A DNA stretch of 42,308 nt from positions 1 through 42,308 of the forward strand of contig JAKSPL010000019.1 in NCBI GenBank assembly GCA_024404815.1, given 5' to 3'. The translations under genes and the position numbers were made by a program. The stretch's first letter is position 1, and each line of letters begins with the position of its first letter. The notes below the pieces were generated by a model. That model did no database searches, was not told the origin of the DNA, and was given only the letters and a program-made list of their open reading frames with translations. This DNA comes from Oscillospiraceae bacterium. Its GTDB lineage: Bacteria > Bacillota > Clostridia > Oscillospirales > Ruminococcaceae. Of this stretch, positions 32,720 through 41,143 are shown piece by piece.

Positions 32720-33676
32720 TTACATAAGAGCGATCGAAGTGTCTGTCTGTGATATATTCAGGATCTGAACGATCTGGTTGATCGCCACGCTGCTGCAAAC
32801 CAGATTGCCGGGTGCGAGCGTAGTCGTGACGACGTGTGCCGCCAGCAGCCGTCTTGTCATTGTTGAAACGCCCAGCAGACCGCTGAAACCTTTCTGTGCT
32901 TTGAGGTGTTCGTCTGCGGTGATGAACAGTTCGGTCAGCATCTGCGGATCTGCACCGGTCAAAGCCATGCAGCCGAGTGCGGTCAGGTCATAGGACTGTC
33001 CGAATTTCTGACCGTTCTTTTTGAGTACTTCGAAGAGATTTGTGCAGGCTGCGGTTTTGGATGCGGCAGGCGCATCGGACAACGCCAGCACATGACTCAG
33101 CGTCTGCACAGGGTCATTCGAACCGAAATATTGTTTCAGGAGCGTAAAGCATTGTTCCACATCGTCCATGACGATTTCCGTGCTGCGCGGAGAAAGTGCA
33201 AGCAGTGCCGCAAACGGATAGTCCTCGCCTGCGGTCAGGAACGGGTGTGCCTGCTTCATTTTTTTATAGCATTCGAGCGTTTTTTCTGCATAGCGAACTG
33301 CTTCTTCGCCTGCTGCATTGTCACAGATAGACAACGCCGCCAGGAGCTGATATTCCGTTGAAAACAGTTTTCCTGCGCTCAGGGCATCGCGGGTGATTTT
33401 GAGATTTTCCAGATACTGCTGCGGATTTGCGGTCAGAGCCATTTTGCAAAGCACAATGATCTCAGCCATGCCGCGGAATTCCGAGAAAAGTCCCTCGCTG
33501 CTTTTGAGGATTTGGCGGCATTCCGTCATTTTTGCAATGTCAGGTTCCAGACCGAGCGTTGTGTAGATCGCGGCAGCGCCCAGACTGATCTCGGAAGAAT
33601 CCCATTTAAAATTCTGTTTCAGAAGCTGCCAGCTTTTTCCAAGCAGCTCGCAGTTGTTGACGATTCTCTGCTGCAT
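32720..33676 (-). CDS. DUF4003 family protein
   Basis: This 318-residue, mostly helical protein fits DUF4003: LGAAAIYTTLGLE, the GLFSEFRGMAE segment, HPFLTAGEDYPFAALLALS and TLSHVLALS are its recurring landmarks. It has no signal peptide or membrane helix, so it should be cytoplasmic. The function is unknown. I set the start at the ATG at 33676 behind GAGGTG; a GTG three codons earlier overlaps that site. It is cotranscribed with the small dockerin gene. Confidence 0.85.
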   Translation of the reverse strand: MQQRIVNNCELLGKSWQLLKQNFKWDSSEISLGAAAIYTTLGLEPDIAKMTECRQILKSSEGLFSEFRGMAEIIVLCKMALTANPQQYLENLKITRDALSAGKLFSTEYQLLAALSICDNAAGEEAVRYAEKTLECYKKMKQAHPFLTAGEDYPFAALLALSPRSTEIVMDDVEQCFTLLKQYFGSNDPVQTLSHVLALSDAPAASKTAACTNLFEVLKKNGQKFGQSYDLTALGCMALTGADPQMLTELFITADEHLKAQKGFSGLLGVSTMTRRLLAAHVVTTTLAPGNLVCSSVAINQIVQILNISQTDTSIALM

Positions 33677-33711
33677 TTTGTACACCTCATAAAGATTTAT
33701 TTATACACATA

Positions 33712-33740
33712 ATTATAGCAAATTTCGTGCGGAATGTCAA
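33712..33740 (-). promoter_or_regulatory. Promoter of the DUF4003 gene
   Basis: TTGACA (33740-33735) and TATAAT (33717-33712) on the minus strand, 17-bp spacer, divergent from the exporter promoter. Confidence 0.87.
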
Positions 33741-33763
33741 GACGGAAAGCTGTCAAAGAAGTA

Positions 33764-33792
33764 TAGACAAAGCCGCAGGGATATGCTATAAT
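33764..33792 (+). promoter_or_regulatory. Promoter of the polysaccharide exporter genes
   Basis: TAGACA (33764-33769) and TATAAT (33787-33792), 17-bp spacer, 32 bp before the GTG start. Confidence 0.78.
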
Positions 33793-33824
33793 AGGAAAGA
33801 AAAATACGACAAGGAGAGAACAGC

Positions 33825-35120
33825 GTGAGTACAGCGATACAGCAATGTCCGTATGCGATTCAGATCACAGACGTCCGCAAGCAGTACCGTCTTGGTCAGG
33901 TGAACAGCAGTACCTTGCAGGGTGAACTTGCATCGTGGTGGGCAAAAAAGCGCGGAAAAGAAGATCCAAACATGAAAATCGGAGCAGCACCGCGCATTTC
34001 GGGCGAAACCTTTATGGCATTGAACGGTGTCACTCTGACGATCAAACAAGGGGAAGCTGTCGGTATCATCGGGAAAAACGGTGCAGGAAAATCTACGCTC
34101 CTGAAACTCCTTTCGAGAGTCACCGCCCCCACCGAGGGCGAGATCGACATTTACGGCAGAATTTCCTCGATGCTGGAAGTCGGAACGGGCTTCAACGGAG
34201 AACTGACAGGCCGCGAAAATGTCTATATGAATGGTGCGATCCTCGGTATGACCAAAGCGGAGATCGACGCCAAGATGGAAGACATTATTGCGTTTTCGGA
34301 GGTGCGGGAATTCATCGACACCCCCGTAAAGCGGTATTCTTCGGGAATGTATGTCAAGCTTGCGTTTTCGGTCGCCGCACACCTCGACAGCGAGATCATG
34401 ATTATGGATGAGGTGCTGGCGGTCGGAGATATGGCGTTTCAGAAGAAATGCCTCGATAAGATGAAAGAAGCGGTTTCCGCCGAGGGACGCACCGTGCTGT
34501 ATGTGTCGCATAATATGGCAACGATTCGTCAGCTTTGCGAGCGGTGTATCGTGCTGGACGAGGGAAAAGTCGTCTACGACGGCGATGTGGAAACCGCTAT
34601 CGAATACTACATGAGCGGCGAGGATACCCTCAAAGCGCACAGGGACTATGTGTTCAAGGATTATCTGCTGAAAAACAAGCTTGTATTTCAGGTGCTTTCC
34701 TCTGATATCGACCATATCGACTGTCAGTACGGCATGGGCGAACCTGTGACTGTGCGGCTTGTATGCAAAAGTCAGACAGACCTCGACAATGTCCATTTCC
34801 GTTTGCAGTTTGTCTATAAAGACGGCACACGAGTCGGTTCTTCGTTCAGCAGCAGCGGCTTTTCGATTGCCGCAGACACGGAAACGACCGTACAGCTCAC
34901 GCTCCCGACAACAGAGCTTGTCCCCGGACAGCATCTTGCCGAGATCGCATTTTACAGCTGCAACGACGACAACTATAACTTCATCAACACGATTGAAAAC
35001 GGATTTTGCTTTGAGATTCGTACACCGACGCCTGAGAATCACCTGCCGTTCTGGGCGCGGAACTGGGGTCATGCCCATCTGGCAGACATGAAACTGGAGG
35101 TGCTGCCGCATGAATCCTGA
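33825..35120 (+). CDS. Polysaccharide ABC exporter ATPase, Wzt-like with C-terminal carbohydrate-binding domain
   Basis: This 431-residue ATPase powers export of a lipid-linked glycan. Walker A is GKNGAGKS (83-90), the signature is YSSGMYVKLAFS, and Walker B is IMIMDEVLAVGD. The inserted N-terminal stretch (about 27-62) is typical of the TagH/RfbE/Wzt group. About 170 residues after the ATPase form a Wzt-type beta-sandwich that selects the glycan (YGMGEPVTVRLVC and onward). The start is GTG with AAGGAGAG in front; no better ATG exists. The permease gene overlaps its end by 11 bases. Confidence 0.93.
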   Translation: MSTAIQQCPYAIQITDVRKQYRLGQVNSSTLQGELASWWAKKRGKEDPNMKIGAAPRISGETFMALNGVTLTIKQGEAVGIIGKNGAGKSTLLKLLSRVTAPTEGEIDIYGRISSMLEVGTGFNGELTGRENVYMNGAILGMTKAEIDAKMEDIIAFSEVREFIDTPVKRYSSGMYVKLAFSVAAHLDSEIMIMDEVLAVGDMAFQKKCLDKMKEAVSAEGRTVLYVSHNMATIRQLCERCIVLDEGKVVYDGDVETAIEYYMSGEDTLKAHRDYVFKDYLLKNKLVFQVLSSDIDHIDCQYGMGEPVTVRLVCKSQTDLDNVHFRLQFVYKDGTRVGSSFSSSGFSIAADTETTVQLTLPTTELVPGQHLAEIAFYSCNDDNYNFINTIENGFCFEIRTPTPENHLPFWARNWGHAHLADMKLEVLPHES

Positions 35121-35958
35121 GATCCGACATACGCATATCACCGCAAAGCACCGCTGGTTCGACTTGAAATTCCGTGAACTGCTGCAATACCGCGACCTGA
35201 TCGTCATGTTCGTGAAAAAGGATTTTTCGCTGAAATATAAGCAGACGATCTTAGGCCCTGCGTGGATCTTCCTCAACCCGTTTTTCACAACGGTGATCTA
35301 TACCGTTGTGTTCGGAAACATTGCCAATATCGGTACGGACGGTGTTCCGAAACTGCTGTTCTATATGGCAGGCAATGCACTCTGGAGCTTCTTTTCACAG
35401 TCTATCACTTCTACGGCAAATGTGTTCCAGTCCAATGCGCATATTTTCGGAAAGGTTTATTTTCCGCGTCTGACAAAACCGATCGCCAATGTTATTTCCG
35501 CAGGCATCAATTTTCTGGTACAGCTGATCATGCTGTTTTTCTTCTGGATATATTATGTTCTGCGCGGCAATGTGCATCCAAACTGGTGGAGTATGCTTGG
35601 ACTGCCGCTGGTACTGCTGGTGCTGGGTGTGATGGCACTGGGCTGCGGAATCATCGTCAGCAGTCTGACCACAAGATACCGCGATCTGGCGATCGTTGTG
35701 AATTTCGGTGTATCGCTCTGGATGTATGCAACACCTGTGGTCTATCCGCTTTCCACGGTGGGCGGCGGCTGGATGCGGACGGTACTGATGTGCAATCCTG
35801 TGACGCAGATGATGGAGGTATTCCGCTATATGCTGCTGGGACAGGGACAGGTCAGTTTTCTCGGCATTCTCTGGTCGGTGGTGTTTACCGTGCTGGTATT
35901 TCTGGGCGGTGTTTTGCTGTTCAATAAAGTCGAACGTACTTTTATGGACACGGTCTGA
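35110..35958 (+). CDS. Polysaccharide ABC exporter permease, Wzm/TagG-like
   Basis: This 282-residue ABC-2 type permease pairs with the preceding ATPase. The N-terminal amphipathic part (FRELLQYRDLIVMFVKKDFSLKYKQT) and GPAWIFLNPFF are typical, followed by six membrane helices. GGAGGTG precedes the ATG. No glycosyltransferase or glycan-modifying genes lie beside the pair, so the exported polymer cannot be named; a cell-wall teichoic-acid-like or capsular glycan is likely. Confidence 0.94.
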   Translation: MNPEIRHTHITAKHRWFDLKFRELLQYRDLIVMFVKKDFSLKYKQTILGPAWIFLNPFFTTVIYTVVFGNIANIGTDGVPKLLFYMAGNALWSFFSQSITSTANVFQSNAHIFGKVYFPRLTKPIANVISAGINFLVQLIMLFFFWIYYVLRGNVHPNWWSMLGLPLVLLVLGVMALGCGIIVSSLTTRYRDLAIVVNFGVSLWMYATPVVYPLSTVGGGWMRTVLMCNPVTQMMEVFRYMLLGQGQVSFLGILWSVVFTVLVFLGGVLLFNKVERTFMDTV

Positions 35959-35971
35959 TTTCTGTATATCC

Positions 35972-36023
35972 AAAAAACGAATCCCCTGATCGGCAAATGC
36001 CGAAAAGGGGATTCGTTTTTTAT
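35972..36023. terminator. Bidirectional terminator between exporter and peptide genes
   Basis: An A-run, the 14-bp stem AAAACGAATCCCCT/AGGGGATTCGTTTT, an inner CGGCAAATGCCG stem, and a T-run. It ends the exporter operon on the plus strand and the peptide gene on the minus strand. Confidence 0.9.
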
Positions 36024-36226
36024 TATTTCTGATTGTACTGCTTGATTTTCATTACGAGATCAACAATGCCATAGCCTGTTATGACTGTACCGTCTTCCAT
36101 CGTTTGCTTGAACTGCGGGAAGAACGTAGGCTGAATGGGCGGCCAGAATGTCCACGGATGGATCAAACCGCCGTTGATGTCTTGCATTTTTTCTTCGGAA
36201 AGAACTGCAAAATTCTTGGCTTCCAT
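36023..36226 (-). CDS. Double-glycine leader peptide, candidate bacteriocin precursor
   Basis: This 67-residue peptide starts MEAKNFAVLSEEKMQDINGG, a classic double-glycine leader: hydrophobic positions at -4, -7 and -12 and cleavage expected after Gly20. The predicted 47-residue product begins LIHPWTFWPPIQPTFFPQFK, rich in Trp, Phe and Pro, and ends with a more hydrophobic, basic half. It has no Cys, so no lanthionine, sactionine or disulphide is possible. GGAGG precedes the ATG at 36226, and further upstream codons lack a ribosome site. No peptidase-containing exporter or immunity gene is obvious nearby. A peptide signal is an alternative to a bacteriocin. Confidence 0.78.
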   Translation of the reverse strand: MEAKNFAVLSEEKMQDINGGLIHPWTFWPPIQPTFFPQFKQTMEDGTVITGYGIVDLVMKIKQYNQK

Positions 36227-36390
36227 GTGTAATACCTCCATAAGTAGTGTGATGTGTGTTGCGTGTTGTGTTGTGACGTGATCTGCATACATTCAGGCAG
36301 ATTTCCGTTCTGAAACCGTACGCTTTTCAGATGGAGAACTGCGAAAATGTATCTGTAATAAGATACACACCGGAAGCGGAGATGTTACAG
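36227..36390 (-). other. Leader region of the peptide gene with C/A-rich, G-poor stretch
   Basis: No gene fits here. On the minus strand the 40 bases at 36280-36241 hold about 16 C and only 2 G, with CA-rich repeats such as ACAACACAAC, ending in TATGGAGGTATT. Such RNA should be unstructured, which keeps the ribosome site open. I see no clear -35/-10 pair, so the peptide may be transcribed from the gene upstream. Confidence 0.5.
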
Positions 36391-36978
36391 CTACGGAAGC
36401 ATATCTTTCCAGAAAGCGGTTTCTCTGGACATCTCCCGCAGATAGAGATAAGCCAGAAAGAGACCAACGAGCGTGAACAGGACACCGGTTATGACAAAAG
36501 TCCATGATATATCCGGCGGCTGAACAGAGAACACAAGCAAAGCGATGCCGATCACGGTGAACAGGATCTCAAACAGTATCATCTCGCGGATAAGCTGACG
36601 CATATGTTTCTTTTTTAATTTTTCTGCGGGTATTTCGACACTCAGTATCCCTGTCTGCTGTGCTTCATCAAAACGAGCCTGAAATTCATCTCCCTCGAGC
36701 ATCTCGTGGAGCTTTATGGTACACCAAGCGGGACGATCAGGCTGTGTATAGACACGGAGGATCTTCCCTTCTGGGAGAATGCCTTTTGGCTCTTTCAGCG
36801 TTTCCCAATATATTTTGCCGTCCGCGCAGTAGGCAATGAGATACCGGCACAATTCGCAGCCTATCGTTGAATCTTTGATGAGCGTGCATTTCCTGAGAAC
36901 GCCCGTATACGGTCCTTGTCCATGCAAACACTGCGGTGCATTTGTCTGGATGGGTTCGGTCTGGAAACAGTCAGCCAT
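36391..36978 (-). CDS. DUF3592-like membrane protein, short form
   Basis: This 195-residue protein has a soluble N-terminal part with several Cys (CLHG, CTLIKDSTIGCELC) and two membrane helices near the C-terminus (about 135-152 and 160-180). ILPEGKILRVYTQPDRPAWCTIKLHEML matches the same segment of the next gene (VVRVYVDPEHPEKCTLNLEEYL), so the two are homologous in this domain. The function is unknown. It lies 32 bp after that gene and upstream of the double-glycine peptide, in the same direction. Confidence 0.8.
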   Translation of the reverse strand: MADCFQTEPIQTNAPQCLHGQGPYTGVLRKCTLIKDSTIGCELCRYLIAYCADGKIYWETLKEPKGILPEGKILRVYTQPDRPAWCTIKLHEMLEGDEFQARFDEAQQTGILSVEIPAEKLKKKHMRQLIREMILFEILFTVIGIALLVFSVQPPDISWTFVITGVLFTLVGLFLAYLYLREMSRETAFWKDMLP

Positions 36979-37010
36979 AGTCGGTTACTCCTTTCAGAAA
37001 ATAGACGAAA

Positions 37011-37985
37011 TCATTGCAGAAGCTCTTTGACAATGCCAATGGCGGCAAATACTGTAAACAGAATGCCGATCGCCAGCATAACGACTGCATTCATGATATA
37101 CGTATGCCGAACCGAAATCCCCCCGATCAGCAGGCCGATGCCGACCAGCAGAAACATCGCAAGAAGAATAATGGTCGGCACTTTGGATTTTGAATATTCC
37201 AGCGTATCGTTCGGCACTTCGAGCAGCAGCAGGTCGCGTGCTTCTTCGGTGCGTGTTTCGTATTCTTCGGGCGAAAGGTATTCTTCGAGATTCAGCGTAC
37301 ATTTTTCAGGATGTTCCGGATCGACATAAACGCGGACGACCTGTCCATCGGGGTGCTGGCCGTAAGAGCCTTGCAGCGACTTCCAGAACACCACGCCATA
37401 GACGGAATAGACGATCACATAGCGGTAGACAGCATAGCCGTTGACATACATATTGGTGGGGAAACAGCGCTTGATGACACCTGTAAATATCTCGTTCTTA
37501 TCCAGTCTGCGTATGCGGCATATTTCTTTGACCTGAAAGAATATGATGAAAAATCCGACTAAGATAAATGCCATCGGGCACAAAATGAGAAACAGCAGTT
37601 CCTTTTTATCGTATGCCGTGAGCCGCATACTGCGAATATGGATCTGTGGAGCGGATTCCGTTGCTTTGGCGGTGTAAACGCAGATGTCGATCGTATCGCC
37701 TGCTTTTACGTGTTTGCTGACATTTTCAAGCAGCATATGGTCATACGGATAGTTCGCATAGCGAAACGACACATAGGCATCGTATTCACTTTTGTTTTGT
37801 CGGAATGCTTCCGTGACGGATGCGGACACTTTTTCTTCGTATTCGGCGGGCCGAAGCGGACTTAGAACTTCCAGAAGACCGACGATCATGACACACAGAC
37901 CGGTAAGAAAAAAGACCAGTCCGAATAAAATGCCGCGAAGGGCAGCTTTGATAATTTCGGCTGTGTTGCTTTTCGTATCTGACAT
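37011..37985 (-). CDS. DUF3592-like membrane protein, long form
   Basis: This 324-residue protein has four predicted membrane helices: one near the N-terminus (about 15-40), one in the middle (about 130-152) and two at the end (about 270-292 and 296-320). An external domain of about 85 residues follows the first, and a cytoplasmic DUF3592-like domain with GQVVRVYVDPEHPEKC follows the second. The ATG at 37985 has AAAGGAG; a TTG two codons earlier is less likely. It has its own promoter. The function is unknown, and a role in immunity to the nearby peptide is only speculation. Confidence 0.8.
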   Translation of the reverse strand: MSDTKSNTAEIIKAALRGILFGLVFFLTGLCVMIVGLLEVLSPLRPAEYEEKVSASVTEAFRQNKSEYDAYVSFRYANYPYDHMLLENVSKHVKAGDTIDICVYTAKATESAPQIHIRSMRLTAYDKKELLFLILCPMAFILVGFFIIFFQVKEICRIRRLDKNEIFTGVIKRCFPTNMYVNGYAVYRYVIVYSVYGVVFWKSLQGSYGQHPDGQVVRVYVDPEHPEKCTLNLEEYLSPEEYETRTEEARDLLLLEVPNDTLEYSKSKVPTIILLAMFLLVGIGLLIGGISVRHTYIMNAVVMLAIGILFTVFAAIGIVKELLQ

Positions 37986-38027
37986 ACGCAATGCTCCTTT
38001 CGTGCCACAGGCATATTCTATGTTTTG

Positions 38028-38056
38028 ATTTTAACATAACAGCCATTGCTTGTCAA
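38028..38056 (-). promoter_or_regulatory. Promoter of the DUF3592-like gene pair
   Basis: TTGACA (38056-38051) and TAAAAT (38033-38028) on the minus strand, 17-bp spacer. Transcription could run on into the peptide gene. Confidence 0.8.
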
Positions 38057-38060
38057 TAGC

Positions 38061-38096
38061 AAACGCCGCATGACCTGAAAAATCATGCGGCATTTG
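38061..38096 (-). terminator. Terminator of the GntR/ABC operon
   Basis: ATGCCGCATGA and TCATGCGGCGT pair on the minus strand, followed by a short T stretch, about 20 bases after the permease stop. Confidence 0.72.
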
Positions 38097-38115
38097 AAAA
38101 AAGTGCGGCAGGGGG

Positions 38116-40254
38116 TTAGCTGTCGGCGGATTCTGCATTGTAGATCTTTTGAAGCTGGTCTTTGAAATAGTTGTTGATGATCGCATCGCCTGCTTTGTCG
38201 AGATAGAGCCACCGATAATCCTCTATCGGAATCGCACCGGCGACATCGCCCATATCGTCATAGCTTGTGTGAATATGGTGGTACAGTGCCTTGAAAGCCT
38301 TTGCGTCAAGCTTTATGTAATCTTCAGGCGGGATCTCACGGTAGAATCCCCAGGTTTCACCGAATGCAAATTCCTGTTTCGGAATCAGTTTGAGGTCGTT
38401 CTCCCGGAACACGTCTTCTATTGTCGGAACAGGCAGGATGTCTTCCATGACGGCAATCGTATTCTTGAATGCTTCGGGAATATACAGTCGGGAACCAGGA
38501 AACTGTCCCATAAACCAGAGCTGCGTTCCGTCGTCCATGGTTTCTTCCAGATATTCCCGATATTCGCCGTACAATGCGTCATAAACAACACGGCTTTGGA
38601 AGAAATATTCGTAATATTTGAAATCGTTTGCTGTCCATCCACTGCTGTCCCAGTCCTTGCGGTAGGCTTCCAGCAGGCGGTCGCAGTCCTCCGCCGAAAG
38701 TTTCGGTACAGAAAGGTAACCGAAATTATTATCATAAGGAGAGTATTTCGTGCCGAATTGCAGCATATGGGCATCGCTGTTGTTTGCATCGAGTATTTTT
38801 TTCAGCATTGTACACCAGAATTCCTTGTTGGATGTCGAATGTATCATCTGTTCAAGGGCTTCCTTTTGTTCATTTGGGATCGGCATGCCATAGAATTTCT
38901 GTTTATTACCGTAGTTGTATTCTATGTCGATTATTAATGCAGCCTCGGATGGCATGGTCTTTCTGCTTTCAGCGAGCACTTCGTTGATGGAATCCACATT
39001 CGCAGGTTCCCGAAGATACAATGTAGTATTTTCCATTTCGGCTTTGACTTCCACCAGTCCGAGCTTTGAGGGGGTCCTGTCGCCAAAGCCGAGGAAATGC
39101 GTATAGTTCAGACCGAAGAATACGATGAAAGCGGCGGCGGTGGCGAGAACGTAGCCTGCGATACGGCGCGGCATTTTTTTGAGGTTTCTGGTGGTGATGA
39201 GGTCGAGGATCAGCAGGATCAGCAGGCAAGCTATAACTGCAAGCAGCGGATAGAGAAGCGGACGTTCCCATTCCATATACGGATAAACTGCGTTTTCAGC
39301 ACTAATTTCTGTGAACAGGATGACAACAAACATCACCGTGAAAAACTGCATCAAATGGTATGCCGAGCGAATCGGGAACGGCTTCGAAACGGTTTCAGCC
39401 TTGCGCTTGCCGTGAACGAACCATGCAGCGAGGAATTCGAGAACAATGCAGGCTGCAAAGCCCAGCAGGCAATACAGCCCGATCTGAGCCCTGTTGCACT
39501 CATAGAGGATTACGTCAAAGCCGAAGTCTCTGAACGTGGGGCCCAGGGGACCAGCAAGATGGGAGAGGAAGTATTCAAAAAATGCACCTTTGTAGACACA
39601 CTGCATCTGGATAAGCTGTACGGATGCATCATTGGCGATAAAAGAAGTCAGCACGCCGAATACCACGAGTGCAAAGGCGAGCGACAGATGATTGCCGCAG
39701 AAATTGACACACATGACCGTCAGCGTATACAGCCAGAGCGCGACAAGGTCGTAAATCAGCAGACAGAGGAAGAACTCTGTTGGTGCTTCCATGATGCTGA
39801 GCACAGCCGCAGTGATGATATTGGAGATCAGCGTGGGGAGCAGCCATACGGTAAGTCCGCCGAGGTAGCAGCTGAAAAACCGCTGGTTGTGATTCATCGG
39901 CAGGCTGAAATACAAGTCCGTGTCGGATTTTTTCAGCAGATAGGAGAATGCCTGTATCGCGGCGTTGGCAATCATGAACACAATGACGACCATTGCCAGT
40001 ATACTGACGATGGTCAGCGTGGTTTGGAAGATTTCTGACATGTCTTGTGGAGTGGTTACCGCCTCATTGGGTGCTGCATAATAATCCGACATTTCCGAGT
40101 CGTATTTACGGAGTTCCACTCCTACAAACAATAAAACCGGAAGTCCGAGCAGAGAAAGAAATGTCAGGAAGATCATCAGCAGACGGTTTTTGCGGACAAT
40201 GCCGCGGAAATTACTGAGAAACGGGTTCATCGTTTTCAAAGACGTAGTTGCCAT
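38116..40254 (-). CDS. ABC transporter permease with large external domain
   Basis: This 712-residue membrane protein has about nine helices within residues 23-390. They are followed by about 320 residues with no further helix, probably outside the cell. It partners the ATPase just upstream, overlapping it by 44 bases. The ATG at 40254 follows GGAGGTG; earlier in-frame codons lack a site. The SDTDLYFSLPMNHNQRFFSCY segment is typical of permeases paired with YtrB-like ATPases. What it moves or senses is unknown; such GntR-controlled systems often respond to cell-wall-active compounds. Confidence 0.86.
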   Translation of the reverse strand: MATTSLKTMNPFLSNFRGIVRKNRLLMIFLTFLSLLGLPVLLFVGVELRKYDSEMSDYYAAPNEAVTTPQDMSEIFQTTLTIVSILAMVVIVFMIANAAIQAFSYLLKKSDTDLYFSLPMNHNQRFFSCYLGGLTVWLLPTLISNIITAAVLSIMEAPTEFFLCLLIYDLVALWLYTLTVMCVNFCGNHLSLAFALVVFGVLTSFIANDASVQLIQMQCVYKGAFFEYFLSHLAGPLGPTFRDFGFDVILYECNRAQIGLYCLLGFAACIVLEFLAAWFVHGKRKAETVSKPFPIRSAYHLMQFFTVMFVVILFTEISAENAVYPYMEWERPLLYPLLAVIACLLILLILDLITTRNLKKMPRRIAGYVLATAAAFIVFFGLNYTHFLGFGDRTPSKLGLVEVKAEMENTTLYLREPANVDSINEVLAESRKTMPSEAALIIDIEYNYGNKQKFYGMPIPNEQKEALEQMIHSTSNKEFWCTMLKKILDANNSDAHMLQFGTKYSPYDNNFGYLSVPKLSAEDCDRLLEAYRKDWDSSGWTANDFKYYEYFFQSRVVYDALYGEYREYLEETMDDGTQLWFMGQFPGSRLYIPEAFKNTIAVMEDILPVPTIEDVFRENDLKLIPKQEFAFGETWGFYREIPPEDYIKLDAKAFKALYHHIHTSYDDMGDVAGAIPIEDYRWLYLDKAGDAIINNYFKDQLQKIYNAESADS

Positions 40255-41143
40255 AACCAAGCACCTCCAATTCGTAGATAAAGATTTCTTCAAGTGTCAG
40301 GGGGATCAGATCGCAGACCACAGGATGCAGCGCAGAAAACCGTTCGCACAGTTCCTCCTCATCGCCCTTAACGACCAGATGGTACACGGATTGCTGTTTT
40401 TCAAAGTGGAGAATTTCCGTGCCTGTTTCTGCGAGCTGTTCTTTGGTGTACGCAGGTGCATCCGTAGGGAATGCGAGCTGTAATTTGTGCATATTCGAAC
40501 GAATGTCGTCCAGACTGCGCGAGAAGATAATGCGGTTGTCGTGGATCAGTGCCGCGCTGTCGCAGATCTCGTTGATTTCGGTGAGGTTGTGCGTGGAAAT
40601 GATGATGGTCATGTTTTCTTCGAGCATACGGTCGATCAGCAGCTGACGCACCAGCTTTCGCATCGCAGGGTCCAGACCGTCAAACGCCTCGTCCAGCAGA
40701 AGATATTCGGGCTGTGCGGCAATACCGATCATGGTGATCGCCTGTCGTTTCATGCCTTTTGAGAATGTGGAAAGCGGCTTATTGGTCGGGAGCGAAACGG
40801 CTTTCAGCATTTTTTCGAGCAGGGCATCCGAAAAGCGCGGATAATACAATTTGTAGAAGTTTGCAAGACTTTTGATGGTGAATGAATGGTACTGTACCGT
40901 TTCGTCTGATACAAAAAAGACGCGGCATTTGTTATCGGGGCTGTTGAAAATGGGCTTCCCGTCGAGCAGCACTTCGCCGCTGTCCGGCTGATATACACCG
41001 CTCATCAAACGGAGAATCGTGGATTTTCCTGCACCGTTCGAACCAATCAAGCCGAATGCACTGCCTTTTGGAATATCAAAACTGATGGAATCGAGAACGG
41101 TTTGTCCGTCGAAGGCTTTTGTGACTTGTTTGAATGAAATCAT
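40211..41143 (-). CDS. ABC transporter ATP-binding protein, YtrB-like
   Basis: This 310-residue ATPase has Walker A GSNGAGKS (34-41), the signature FSKGMKRQ with Lys for Gly at the second position, and Walker B LLLDEAFDGLD. The SKGM form and the Ala in DEAFDGLD are characteristic of the YtrB-like group found with GntR regulators. About 90 residues follow the ABC core. The start overlaps the gntR stop (ATGA), with AAGGAGCA in front. Confidence 0.92.
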   Translation of the reverse strand: MISFKQVTKAFDGQTVLDSISFDIPKGSAFGLIGSNGAGKSTILRLMSGVYQPDSGEVLLDGKPIFNSPDNKCRVFFVSDETVQYHSFTIKSLANFYKLYYPRFSDALLEKMLKAVSLPTNKPLSTFSKGMKRQAITMIGIAAQPEYLLLDEAFDGLDPAMRKLVRQLLIDRMLEENMTIIISTHNLTEINEICDSAALIHDNRIIFSRSLDDIRSNMHKLQLAFPTDAPAYTKEQLAETGTEILHFEKQQSVYHLVVKGDEEELCERFSALHPVVCDLIPLTLEEIFIYELEVLGYGNYVFENDEPVSQ

